Positions 1 through 7,428 of a stretch of DNA of 64,000 nucleotides are shown here, piece by piece. The position numbers and the translations under genes are program-made. The stretch lies in NCBI GenBank assembly GCA_963666535.1, contig OY762913.1:1178001-1242000 (forward strand), given 5' to 3'. This stretch comes from G963666535 sp963666535 (GTDB lineage: Bacteria > Bacillota > Clostridia > Oscillospirales > Oscillospiraceae). Position 1 is the stretch's first letter, and each line of letters begins with the position of its first letter. Under the pieces are notes generated by a model, which was not told the origin of the DNA, did no database searches, and saw only the letters and a list, made by a program, of their open reading frames with translations.

Positions 1-432
1 CTGCCCATCGCCTCCGCGCAGACGATTACGCTGGCCGATAGAAGCGGAAAGATTGCCGTAGTCGAATGCAACCCCGCAAAGCTCAAAGTGATCCGGCCGG
101 AGCCGGGCGCGCATTTTGTCGCCGCGGCGAACTGCTTCCATTCCGAAGTGATGAAAGAATACCGCACCCCTCCCGATGTGGACAGCTGGCGTGCGGAGGA
201 GCGGTACGATACGGCACGGAACGCTCTGGCGGAACATGACGGTGCGTATTCGCTGGATTTCTGTGAGGATGTTCTGTGTGGAAAATACGGCTTCATCTGC
301 CAATACGACCGGAAAACAAATGCAGATACAGTCTGGTCGGCGGTCTACGACGTGAAAAATTTGCGCTTTTACCGCGTGGAGGGCAATCCGTCGAGGAGGC
401 CGTTCAAAGCGGACGGAAGAATGAAATTCTGA
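1..432 (+). CDS. C45-type acyltransferase / linear amide C-N hydrolase, C-terminal part
   Basis: The reading frame is open from the first base of the window to a TGA at 430-432, so the N-terminus, including the expected autoprocessed nucleophile Cys, lies outside. The 143 visible residues resemble the C-terminal half of Ntn-hydrolases of the penicillin acylase/acyl-CoA:6-APA acyltransferase (C45) group. They show a strand ending in VECNP, a NCFHSEVM stretch, and a final strand-rich segment with VWSAVYDVKNLRFYRVEGN followed by a basic tail. These enzymes cleave or transfer linear amide bonds; the substrate cannot be told from this part. Family assignment is by remembered similarity. Confidence 0.6.
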   Translation: MPIASAQTITLADRSGKIAVVECNPAKLKVIRPEPGAHFVAAANCFHSEVMKEYRTPPDVDSWRAEERYDTARNALAEHDGAYSLDFCEDVLCGKYGFICQYDRKTNADTVWSAVYDVKNLRFYRVEGNPSRRPFKADGRMKF

Positions 433-633
433 TGAAACCCTTCCACTGGGCATAGCAAAAGGCACGGTCATGGAATCCTCACTCCATTTCCGTGCCTTTC
501 GTCTGTTGTAGGCTCTTGAATTTTGGGGTTTGCGGGTCACGGGGTTCAGCCCGTACCAACTGCCGCGCCGTTTGGCATTTTGCTCCCGCTGCTTTTTCTT
601 GGAGAGCTTTTCAGAGGGAATAAACTTTTCCAT
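433..633 (-). CDS. small basic conserved protein of clostridial elements, 3' end unclear
   Basis: An ATG at 633 has a good ribosome site (AAAGGAG, 9 nt upstream). The N-terminal 45 or so residues (MEKFIPSEKLSKKKQREQN, then a RRGSWYGLNPVTRKP stretch) look like a small, very basic protein often found beside mobile elements in Clostridia. No stop follows in this frame: it stays open, codon-aligned antisense to the acyltransferase gene, to the window start. The natural end has therefore probably been lost and the 3' boundary given here is arbitrary. It may be a remnant. Function unknown. Confidence 0.4.
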
Positions 634-690
634 ATCTGTGCTCCTTTCATGGAAGTCCGGAGCAGATCATAACAGAATGACGGCGCAATG

Positions 691-900
691 TCAAATATCG
701 ATCCGGCGGAACACCACTGTCTGCACCTTCATGGAAATCTTACCAACCTCGTAGCTATAAGCTGGAAGCTCTTTCTTAAAGTTCAGAAACGAATGGTCGA
801 TGGGGAAGCCTAGAATCTGCTCAATCTCGGCGTAAGTCAGCGTAAAGCTGCCCTCTATCCGTTTCCCGATTGCCTCCCAAAGCGGCTCATATTTGCTCAT
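691..900 (-). CDS. small conserved protein (DUF7662-like)
   Basis: A 69-residue protein starting at the ATG at 900, chosen over an upstream ATG at 921 because GGAGGTGGAAGG lies just before it. The sequence SKYEPLWEAIGKR, then LTYAEIEQILGFPID and a C-terminal YEVGKISMKVQTVVFRR, fits a small domain family I remember as DUF7662, usually one domain long and of unknown function, frequent in Clostridia accessory regions. It seems complete. It is divergent from the AraC gene that follows. Confidence 0.6.
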   Translation of the reverse strand: MSKYEPLWEAIGKRIEGSFTLTYAEIEQILGFPIDHSFLNFKKELPAYSYEVGKISMKVQTVVFRRIDI

Positions 901-1105
901 TTGCCTTCCACCTCCGCACACAAAAACAATTCTCTTATCAGTATAGCATGATTGGGTTCAAAATACAGCAAACACTTTGCTGCAGCATGCCAAGCTATGA
1001 TACACTGTTGGCAGAATTGTTTTTCTGTTGCCGCAACTACGCAAGCAGCGTCGAGAATATCAGCCGCCGGTTGTGGTACGATCCTTTTGTGAGGAGGTGA
1101 ACAGC

Positions 1106-1987
1106 GTGAATGATAAAATCCTTGCCGTCCAGCGGATGCAGGACTATATCGAAAGCCACCTGACCGAAACTGTCACTCTGGCAGAACTGGCCGGTGCGGC
1201 CCGGTTCTCCCCGTGGTATGCCGCCCGCATGTTCAAAGAGCTCACCGGCCTCGCCCCCGCCGACTATATCCGGCGGCTGCGGCTTTCCAAATCGGTTCTG
1301 CGGCTGCGGGACGAGCAAGTCAAGGTCATTGATGTGGCCTACGACCTGGGCTTTGAGAGCGTGGACGGCTACCAGCGGGCGTTTCGGCGAGAGTTCGGCT
1401 GCAACCCCAAGGAATACGCCCTGCGCCCGGTTCCTCTGCCGCTGTTCACCGCCTACGGAGTCAAATTCCGAGAATTTTGGAAAAAGGAGCGTACAGACAT
1501 GGCGAACGAAAAAAGTGTATTTATTCAGGTGATGGAAAAGCCCGCGCGGAAAGTTGTCATCAAGCGCGGAATCGCCGCCGCAGACTACTTTGCCTACTGT
1601 GAGGAGGTGGGCTGCGACGTGTGGGGCGTGCTCACCAGCATGAAATCTCTCAGTGAGGAGCCGGTATGCCTGTGGCTGCCGGAACAGTACCGCAAATCCG
1701 GCACCTCTGAGTATGTGCAGGGCGTGGAGGCCGCATCGGATTATGACGGCCCGGTGCCTGACGGCTTCGACGTCATTGACCTGCCCACCGCAACCTATCT
1801 GATGTTCCAGAGCGAGCCCTTCCCCGAAGAGGACTATTGCAAGGCCATCGATTCGCTACAGGCGGCCATGGACAAATACGAACCATCGGTAATCGGGTAT
1901 GCGTGGGATGACGCGAACCCGCGCATCCAGCTGGAGCCCATCGGCAAGCGAGGCTATATCGAGCTCCGTGCGGTGAAAAAGGCTTAA
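1106..1987 (+). CDS. AraC-family regulator with GyrI-like effector domain
   Basis: 293 residues from a GTG at 1106, preceded at 5 nt by GAGGAGGTGA; an upstream in-frame ATG at 1028 lacks such a site. Residues 1-105 form the double helix-turn-helix DNA-binding domain of AraC/XylS regulators (VTLAELAGAARFSPWYAAR and VIDVAYDLGFESVDGYQRAF). Residues about 140-293 form a GyrI/SOUL-like small-molecule-binding domain, as in Rob and BmrR. Such proteins sense lipophilic compounds or modulate DNA gyrase; the ligand here is unknown. A second protein of the same architecture lies at 6.4-7.3 kb on the other strand. A strong terminator follows. Confidence 0.85.
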   Translation: MNDKILAVQRMQDYIESHLTETVTLAELAGAARFSPWYAARMFKELTGLAPADYIRRLRLSKSVLRLRDEQVKVIDVAYDLGFESVDGYQRAFRREFGCNPKEYALRPVPLPLFTAYGVKFREFWKKERTDMANEKSVFIQVMEKPARKVVIKRGIAAADYFAYCEEVGCDVWGVLTSMKSLSEEPVCLWLPEQYRKSGTSEYVQGVEAASDYDGPVPDGFDVIDLPTATYLMFQSEPFPEEDYCKAIDSLQAAMDKYEPSVIGYAWDDANPRIQLEPIGKRGYIELRAVKKA

Positions 1988-1993
1988 GCAAAA

Positions 1994-2030
1994 GGCTCAG
2001 GCTGATGCAATCAGTCTGAGCCCTTCTTTT
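1994..2030 (+). terminator. Rho-independent terminator after AraC gene
   Basis: A 13-bp stem (1994-2006 with 2010-2022, one G-T pair), 3-nt loop, then CTTCTTTT. Its right arm also overlaps the end of the minus-strand pseudogene at 2011. Confidence 0.85.
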
Positions 2031-2220
2031 TGATCTGCGGATGATTTTTCAACTCCCCTTCGTCCCCGACGCCCTGCTCCGACAGCGTAATGACCTTCAG
2101 TTCCGGCTCCGGTGTGGAGATATAAAGTTCCTCACATTCCCGCTGAGCAGCGATCAGCACATTCACCGCCTCCTCCGAGGCGCGGAACTACTTTAGATAC
2201 ATCTCTTTATAATCCAGCAT
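2011..2220 (-). pseudogene. small mobile-element protein with in-frame stop
   Basis: Reading from the ATG at 2220 gives MLDYKEMYLK, then TAG at 2188-2190, then 59 further in-frame residues (FRASEEAVNVLIAAQREC, then ELYISTPEPELKVI) to the TGA at 2011-2013. This 69-residue layout matches a small protein commonly carried by clostridial integrative elements, function unknown. The single substitution to TAG breaks the gene after ten codons. It points to decay of an element in this region. Confidence 0.7.
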
Positions 2221-2246
2221 AAATATTCATCACAAGGGCATACATT

Positions 2247-2291
2247 AACCTAAAATAGGTTATAAATAAATAATCTGTTTTAGGTTATGAG
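2247..2291. promoter_or_regulatory. probable operator of the XRE gene
   Basis: AACCTAAAATAGGTT (2247-2261) is a palindrome with 6-bp arms. The half-site TAGGTTAT occurs again at 2281-2288, about 25 bp nearer the XRE start at 2315. Two related sites directly upstream of an XRE repressor suggest autoregulation; this is inference. Confidence 0.45.
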
Positions 2292-2314
2292 ATACTATTC
2301 ATGAGGTGATTCCT

Positions 2315-2530
2315 ATGGACAACAGGCTGCGGGATTTGCGTGAGGATGCAGACCTCAATCAAACACAGATTGCTCAGTATTTAGGGATGTCGCAGACCGG
2401 ATATTCCAAGTACGAGACCGGAGAAAACGACATTCCGACGCAGGTGCTCATCAAGCACGCAAAATATTACAAGACAAGCATAGATTATATTCTTGGCGTA
2501 AGCAACGACAAATCCCCATATAAAAAATGA
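2315..2530 (+). CDS. XRE-family HTH regulator (Cro/CI type)
   Basis: A 71-residue single-domain repressor. Residues 4-58 hold the HTH_3 domain (LREDADLNQTQIAQYLGMSQ, then TGYSKYETGENDIP), followed by YYKTSIDYILGVS, typical of small XRE regulators in phages and integrative elements. ATG 2315 is preferred to GTG 2306 because GAGGTG sits 6 nt upstream of it. The gene is flanked by a decayed element protein and a terminator. It probably controls its own promoter through the repeats just upstream. Target genes other than itself cannot be named. Confidence 0.85.
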   Translation: MDNRLRDLREDADLNQTQIAQYLGMSQTGYSKYETGENDIPTQVLIKHAKYYKTSIDYILGVSNDKSPYKK

Positions 2531-2533
2531 TTA

Positions 2534-2569
2534 CAGCGGCATGGAGCCCAGACTCCATACCGCTTTTTT
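2534..2569. terminator. terminator between convergent genes
   Basis: A hairpin with arms AGCGGCATGGAG and CTCCATACCGCT (one internal mismatch) followed by TTTTTT on the plus strand. It lies just after the XRE stop and just before the 3' end of the minus-strand acetyltransferase. Confidence 0.75.
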
Positions 2570-2576
2570 CTCTGTG

Positions 2577-3332
2577 TCAGAGCTTCACATAAACCGGATA
2601 TGGATGATCTCGGTGGTAGCCAAGCTTTTCCGCCAGCGCCACGCTACGCAGATCGTGAGCGTCCCAGCTGGGTTAAAGTCCGCGCCGCAGGCATTCGAGA
2701 ATCAGCGCCGCCCCACAGGCTGTTGCCAGCCCCCGGCCCTGATATTCCGATTTGGTGTCAATCTCAATTTCAATGCCGCCTGGATAGATCGTATAGGAGG
2801 ACGCGCCCGCCACCAACTGCCCGTTCCAAAGAACCGCCGCTCCCAGCCCGCGAAGACAGTAATCTGCCCCATTTAGGAATTGAGAAACAAGGTCCTCCGA
2901 CCACTTTTCCTGTGCGGCCTGCGCATAAATTGCTTCGTCAATGGGCGCAAGCGTATATTCCAGCGGCAGCGAAGACGCGTAAAAGGTCAGCTTTGAACCG
3001 TCGAATACGCCGGGTTCTTTCTTGATGGCATATCGGGTGTGTTTGCCGACACGGTTTTCCCAGACGCGTTCAATCACGCGGCACCATGCCTCATTCTGCG
3101 GCGTCAGAATTGGCGCTGCCGCCTGAGCGGCCAGTGTTTCGCTTGGCTCACCGGCAAAGAAGCAAAAATCTCCCACCACAATCTGCGCCGCCGTGGAATG
3201 CCCCTCATCATCCGTGATTGCATAACCCATATACCCTGCAAGGCAGGAGAAAATCATGGTTTCATCCCACCCGGCAAACAGCCGCGCAATGTGGATAAGT
3301 CTTTGTTTTTCAGCCGGAATCTTTGCTGTCAT
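2577..3332 (-). pseudogene. GNAT acetyltransferase with premature stop near C-terminus
   Basis: From ATG 3332 the frame gives 219 residues, ending at a TAA at 2673-2675. Beyond it the same frame continues for 31 residues (PSWDAHDLRSVALAEKLGYH, then PVYVKL) to a TGA at 2577. That tail is the expected last strand-helix of a GNAT fold (residues after EYQGRGLATACGAALILECL carry the acetyl-CoA pyrophosphate loop). The stop replaces what is normally a Tyr codon. The truncated product probably lacks a stable fold. It was co-transcribed with the phosphodiesterase upstream (4-nt overlap). Confidence 0.75.
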
Positions 3333-3817
3333 TTGGCTATTCTCCTCCGTCCGCCGCTCTCATCCGGCGGGATTGTAATTTTTTCTGTATGGTATCGCCC
3401 CTGTTTCGCCTCAATCACCGCCATGGTGATGGGGTGGTCAAAGCGGCGCGGGCCGCAGCTTCCGGGATTCAGCCACAGGCGGCCATCCAGCTCCTGCTCA
3501 AAATACTTGTGTGAATGGCCGAACACCACAATTTGCGCCGCACCAAGCTCCGGAGGCACATCTTTCTTGTTGTGCACCATGAAAAAGGATACGCCTTCAA
3601 GCGTTACCGACAGGCTTTGAGGCAGGGCTTGCGCCCAGTCCTTGTCGTTGTTCCCGCGCACCACATACAGCGGCGCAATCGTCCGCAGCTCGTCCATAAT
3701 TTCGGGTTGATTGACGTCCCCGCCGTGGAGAATGCAGTCGCAGGTACGCACAATGCGCAGCACCTCCGGCCGCAGCAGACCGTGGATATCGGATAATACA
3801 GCAATGCGGGCAGGCAC
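3329..3817 (-). CDS. YfcE/MJ0936-type metallophosphoesterase
   Basis: 162 residues, the normal size for this family of cytoplasmic metal-dependent phosphodiesterases. All metal-binding motifs are present: SDIHG (Asp10, His12), GGD (32-34), GNND (55-58) and GHSH (100-103). The start is a GTG at 3817 with AAGGAG nine bases upstream. It overlaps the start of the acetyltransferase pseudogene by 4 nt, so the two form an operon. The physiological substrate is not known; family members cleave phosphodiester model substrates. Confidence 0.85.
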   Translation of the reverse strand: MPARIAVLSDIHGLLRPEVLRIVRTCDCILHGGDVNQPEIMDELRTIAPLYVVRGNNDKDWAQALPQSLSVTLEGVSFFMVHNKKDVPPELGAAQIVVFGHSHKYFEQELDGRLWLNPGSCGPRRFDHPITMAVIEAKQGRYHTEKITIPPDESGGRRRIAK

Positions 3818-3889
3818 CGGTGCTCACTCCTTCAGGCAAGATGGTGGTCTCATGATAGCATGACTGCAAATCGGGCGTGCTGTCATGGG

Positions 3890-3970
3890 TCATGTTTTTT
3901 CAGTTGCCGCGTAAGCGGCGAGAAAAACGACTTAAATTAAATATAATAATTGCGCTGCAATTATTATATC
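3890..3970. repeat. AT-rich hairpin, possibly a relic of the 121-bp repeat family
   Basis: A perfect 13-bp inverted repeat, ATATAATAATTGC (3941-3953) and its complement (3957-3969), with a 3-nt loop. It closely resembles the AT-rich hairpin within the 121-bp units near 19.7-20.05 kb. The sequence before it (GCCGCGTAAGCGGC) also folds. No coding sequence is seen from 3818 to 4080. Confidence 0.5.
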
Positions 3971-4089
3971 GTGTCGAAGCAAGCATAGCAACTTGCACGT
4001 TCTTTCGCTGCTTCCCCTCGAAGAAATGGAATAATTTTACGAATCACAGGTCGCAACTATTCGTCAAAAAGTATATACTCGTCATAAAT

Positions 4090-4172
4090 GATAAAAGAAT
4101 CAGCAAAGTCGTCGAAAGACGGCAACGCAAAGCTACGAGGGCCTGTACCGTTTTGGATGGTAGCCAGCTGTG
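4090..4172 (+). promoter_or_regulatory. cyclic di-GMP-I (GEMM) riboswitch
   Basis: The segment has the conserved class-I c-di-GMP aptamer elements: AGCAAAG, a hairpin GTCGTC-GAAA-GACGGC with the GAAA tetraloop that docks into P3, the invariant ACGCAAAGC linker, and a second hairpin opened by GCTACGAGGGCC and closed by GGTAGCCAGC. An intrinsic terminator follows at 4183 and an HTH gene starts at 4232, the usual arrangement for transcriptional control. Whether ligand turns the gene on or off is not clear from the sequence. Confidence 0.75.
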
Positions 4173-4182
4173 TAGAACGGAG

Positions 4183-4210
4183 AGCCCTGCAAAATGCAGG
4201 GCTGTTTTTA
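4183..4210 (+). terminator. expression-platform terminator of the riboswitch
   Basis: AGCCCTGC, loop AAAAT, GCAGGGCT, then GTTTTTA. It sits directly after the c-di-GMP aptamer and 22 nt before the HTH start codon. Confidence 0.8.
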
Positions 4211-4231
4211 TATGCTTATATGAGGTGAATT

Positions 4232-4408
4232 ATGGATTACATTTCAATCGCCGAAGCCGCAGAAAAATAGGGCATTACCCGCCGCCGCGTGCAGGTGTTG
4301 TGCAACGAAGGCCGCATTCCGGGCCTGACGAAGTTCGGCAAGGCCTGGGCGATTCCGAAGGACGCCGTGAAACCGACAGACGCGAGAAAGGGAAAGCCGG
4401 TTAAATAA
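4232..4408 (+). pseudogene. excisionase/MerR-like HTH protein, nonsense-mutated
   Basis: ATG at 4232 (GAGGTG 5 nt upstream) gives MDYISIAEAAEK, then TAG, then GITRRRVQVLCNEGRIPG and TKFGKAWAIPKDAVKP to TAA at 4406-4408. Complete relatives read Trp at the stop position (TGG to TAG). The family is a 55-60-residue helix-turn-helix of excisionase/MerR type, abundant in clostridial mobile elements. As it stands the gene makes only 12 residues. Its position behind a c-di-GMP riboswitch suggests that the second messenger once controlled an element function. Confidence 0.7.
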
Positions 4409-4416
4409 TATCAACG

Positions 4417-4629
4417 CTTCCAAGCTGTTTTTGTTTTGTTCATGTGCAAGGGTTTTGGCTGATTTCAGCAAAAACCCTTACACATTGGATTTGCAGCGTA
4501 TGTCTGCAAATCCAAACAGACAGGCATCAATGTATCTGAAGCAGCAAAACGGGCTGTTTTGCCGCCCAAAAGGACAGAAACTGTCCTTTTGGCAAATGCG
4601 ATACGAAAATCACATTTGTTCAGTGGACA
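4417..4629. repeat. 213-bp structured dispersed repeat, copy 1
   Basis: Aligns over its full 213 bp with 50504-50716 at roughly nine in ten positions by eye. It contains three hairpins: a 19-bp stem starting GTGCAAGGGTTTTGGCTGA, a stem around GGATTTGCAG/CTGCAAATCC, and a stem CAAAAGGACAG/CTGTCCTTTTG. Short ORFs on both strands are not convincing genes. No transposase is nearby, so this may be a MITE-like element or a structured RNA. Confidence 0.8.
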
Positions 4630-4695
4630 TTAAATAGGACATTTACCGTGAGATAATGTAAGAAAAGCAATCGCGTTATAAAGGAGATTTCCTCT

Positions 4696-5953
4696 ATGCT
4701 ACATCTCGGCCTATACGAGCAAGTCATCAACCGCGAGATCAGCACCGAACTGTCGGATATTCCAGCAGCCCAGCAATCCACTGCGCCCATTGACAAGGCG
4801 GAAGCGTCCAAGGTTTTGGCGCAATATCTCACAGATGTGGTTCAAAAGGGCCTGGATAATGTGCTGGACAACGGTGGGGATATTTCCGCCCCAATCGGGC
4901 TGACCAACGAAATCGTGTGCATCGTGGAACACGTCACCCAAGAAGCTGACTTTGCCGCTATGTCTGTAGACAGGCGAGCAGAGCAGCTTCTTGCGCTTTT
5001 GCGGGAAAACGACCCGCGACTGGCCGTGGGAAAAACCGCCGCCGCAGTGGAGCGCCCCGAGACCTCTATTCGCAGAGCAGCCTGTTCACCCGCGCCATCC
5101 ACGAGCCACAGATGTACACGGAGCTGAAAAAGGACCTGCCGGAGACCATCGACAAGATTGCTGCAACCTTTGAGAGTTACTGGAATTCCAATGAGTTTGA
5201 GTGCTATTCCGAGGAACAGAAAGAGCGCTTAGCCAGAGTGCTGAAGGAAGAGAAATACTTTGACGCCAACAACACCGAGCTCTACACCATGGATATTGCG
5301 CCCTATTCCTATCAGCAGGAAATTCTGGACAAGCTGGAGGCCGAGCGCACTGTCCGCGGCTACACCCGCAATCTGGTGGTAGCCGACACCGGTACCGGCA
5401 AGACCGTGATTTCCGCACTGGATTAAAGCGCTTCCTTAAGCAGAACCCGGGCAGGCCATGCCGCCTGCTGTTCGTGGCGCACCGGGAGGAAATCTTAAAG
5501 CAAAGCCTATACACCTTCCGCGACGTGCTGAAAGACGCCAACTTCGGCCAGATGTTTGTGGGAAACTATAAGCCCGACAGCATTGAAAACCTGTTTCTCT
5601 CCGTCCAGACCTTCAATGCGCAGGAATTTACCGCCAAAACCGCGCCGGATTTTTACGATTACATCGTGGTGGACGAGTTCCATCACGCCGCCGCACCCAC
5701 CTATCAAAAGCTGCTGGAATACTACCGACCGAAAATCCTGCTGGGTCTGACCGCCACACCGGAGCGCATGGACGGCAAGAGCATTCTGGACTATTTCGGC
5801 GGGCGCATCGCGGCGGAGATCCGGCTGCCGGAGGCCATTGACCGCAAGCTGCTGTGTCCGTTCCAGTATTTCGGCGTCACAGATACTATCGATCTGGCCG
5901 ATGAGGTCGAGCGGAGGGCCCGTTTTGCATCCGAGGAAGGAGAATTTGTATGA
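4696..5953 (+). pseudogene. DUF3427-type DEAD/DEAH helicase, PLD domain deleted and frameshifted
   Basis: Three frames together spell one protein. The N-terminal part (from ATG 4696, AAAGGAG upstream) ends in RPETSI near 5068, where one missing base shifts into SSLFTRAIHEPQMYTELKK. There the usual PLD-type nuclease domain is absent: the text jumps to DLPETIDKIAATFESYWN. Walker A (ADTGTGKTVISA) follows, then a second one-base deletion near 5425 creates TAA. The frame resumes with RLLFVAHREEILKQS, the DEFHH box and LLGLTATPERMDG, then breaks off before the second helicase domain at 5953. Such proteins are SNF2/type-III-like defence or mobile-element helicases. It is clearly non-functional. Confidence 0.85.
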
Positions 5954-6392
5954 AAAAGATGATGCTGCGGCAGCCCTCACAATCATCGCATGTGCGGCGC
6001 TGAGCGCCCCTGTGTGGCACCAAAGTAGCAAGGGCGGGAAAGTACCTGCCGAAAGCACCGTGAGCGCGATGTCAGCCGAATGTGTAGAAGTAGCCGAGGC
6101 ACCTGATTCCACGCCCACCGTACCAGCGACTGACATGACAGCAATAACGACAGAAAAAGAAAAACTGCCGACAGGCGAGGAGCAACTGGCGGATGATACA
6201 CGGGATGAGGCTACGTCGGCGGCCCCCGAGCCAGAGCCAACTGAACCTCAGCAGACAGTGGTCACCACCACGACAATTTCCGCATCCACCGACACCACCG
6301 ACCCGTACCACACTGATGTTTACCCCAATGATGTCTACTCCGAGGATTACACCATGCACGAAAACGGCAATCAGGTGGGAATCATGGAATAA
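5950..6392 (+). pseudogene. secreted Pro/Thr-rich element protein (DUF6550-like), frameshifted
   Basis: ATG 5950 (AAGGAG upstream) gives MKKMMLR; one missing base near 5971 then shifts into ALTIIACAALSAPVW, the hydrophobic core of a signal peptide or membrane anchor. A long low-complexity Pro/Thr/Glu-rich linker follows (residues to about 115), ending DPYHTDVYPNDVYSEDYTMH and NGNQVGIME before TAA at 6390-6392. This layout resembles the DUF6550-type proteins of clostridial conjugative elements. The helicase relic runs directly into it. Confidence 0.6.
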
Positions 6393-6397
6393 CGTGA

Positions 6398-6450
6398 ACG
6401 GAAATACGCCACCGGAGCTGGTTGCTTCGGCGGCGTATTTCCGTATTTGC
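6398..6450. terminator. hairpin between convergent genes
   Basis: ACGGAAATACGCC (6398-6410) pairs perfectly with GGCGTATTTCCGT (6432-6444) around a 21-nt loop. It separates the plus-strand element relic from the minus-strand AraC gene and could end transcription from either side. Confidence 0.65.
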
Positions 6451-7326
6451 TTACTGTTTCGCTTTCACCGCGACCCAGATCTCGCAGGAGTAGTTTGGGT
6501 CCTGCACGTCCGCCGAAGGGTAAACCTCCAGCTCCATGCCATGGCCGTAGTCATAGTTGCTCTGGGGGAAGAACTCCGTGCAGATCTTCTGGTAGGTGTC
6601 ATTGAACGAGTCAGGCATCTTGCCCCGGCAGGTGAACACCGCATACGTGTAAGCCGGAATCTCCAAAATGTCCAGCTTCTCACTGTTCAGGGGCGCTCCG
6701 TTGTACTCCGCACCGATGCCGTAGGGGAAGCCGGAGCCCGCCAGCTCGTCGGAAAAACAGATGCCCAGAACGCCGTGCAGACTGTCAAACTTGCCATACT
6801 TGCAAATCTGCTCTATCGTGCCGTCCGTGCTGCACTTGTTCCAGAACGCAGAGATGTCCGCCGTGGCGGTGTCGCCCTGGGGCTTGTTTACCTGAATCTT
6901 CTTGCAGATGATTTTGAATGCGTCTTTCTTTTCAATTCTGTAATCCATGGTACTGCCTCCCGATAAAATCAGTTTTACGGAGAGCCGTGAGAAGGATTTG
7001 ACTGTTTCGCCGCGACGCGCCTGGGTGGGCGTGACGCCGTGAAACCGGTTAAAGGCACGGGAAAAGCTCTCGGGGGTGTCGTAACCGTACTTGTACGCAA
7101 TGTCGATGACCTTGTCGTGAGTCTGCATCAGGTCCTCGGCGGCAAGGGCAAGGCGGCGCATCCGGATATAGTCACCCAGCGTGAAGCCGCAGAGCATGGT
7201 GAACATCCGCTGGAAATGAAACGGCGATGAACAGGCCGCCTTCGCTGCCGCCTCGTAGTCGATCTCTCCAGTCAGATGTGCCTCCGCATAATCCAGCGCC
7301 CGCTGAATCCCCGTAATCCAATCCAT
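6451..7326 (-). CDS. AraC-family regulator with GyrI-like effector domain
   Basis: 291 residues from ATG 7326 with a GGAG site. Residues 1-105 carry the AraC double HTH (AAAKAACSSPFHFQRMFTM and VIDIAYKYGYDTPESFSRAF). Residues 125-291 form a GyrI/BmrR-like ligand-binding domain starting MDYRIEKKDAFKIICKK. The architecture is the same as the regulator at 1106-1987, but the sequences are quite different, so this is not a recent duplication. Such proteins often regulate nearby transporters or detoxifying enzymes; no obvious target is adjacent. Intact. Confidence 0.85.
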   Translation of the reverse strand: MDWITGIQRALDYAEAHLTGEIDYEAAAKAACSSPFHFQRMFTMLCGFTLGDYIRMRRLALAAEDLMQTHDKVIDIAYKYGYDTPESFSRAFNRFHGVTPTQARRGETVKSFSRLSVKLILSGGSTMDYRIEKKDAFKIICKKIQVNKPQGDTATADISAFWNKCSTDGTIEQICKYGKFDSLHGVLGICFSDELAGSGFPYGIGAEYNGAPLNSEKLDILEIPAYTYAVFTCRGKMPDSFNDTYQKICTEFFPQSNYDYGHGMELEVYPSADVQDPNYSCEIWVAVKAKQ

Positions 7327-7428
7327 CGCTCGATCTCCTTCCGTATGCTGTGATTCTATCGCACTTTGCCCGCGCCTTCATGATTTCCCGTGCGGTGTGA
7401 TGTCAAAGCGGCGGATATTTTATCATGT

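Noticed and set aside
1..633. Open frame of about 210 codons on the minus strand through the acyltransferase gene
   Set aside because: The frame is codon-aligned antisense to a real gene; at this GC content TTA, CTA and TCA codons are rare, so antisense stops are rare. Only the first part near 633 looks like a real protein.
4431..4637. Short ORFs in the 213-bp repeats (also at 50518-50787)
   Set aside because: Frames exist on both strands and differ in their ends between copies; they lack ribosome sites, and the hairpin structure explains the conservation better.
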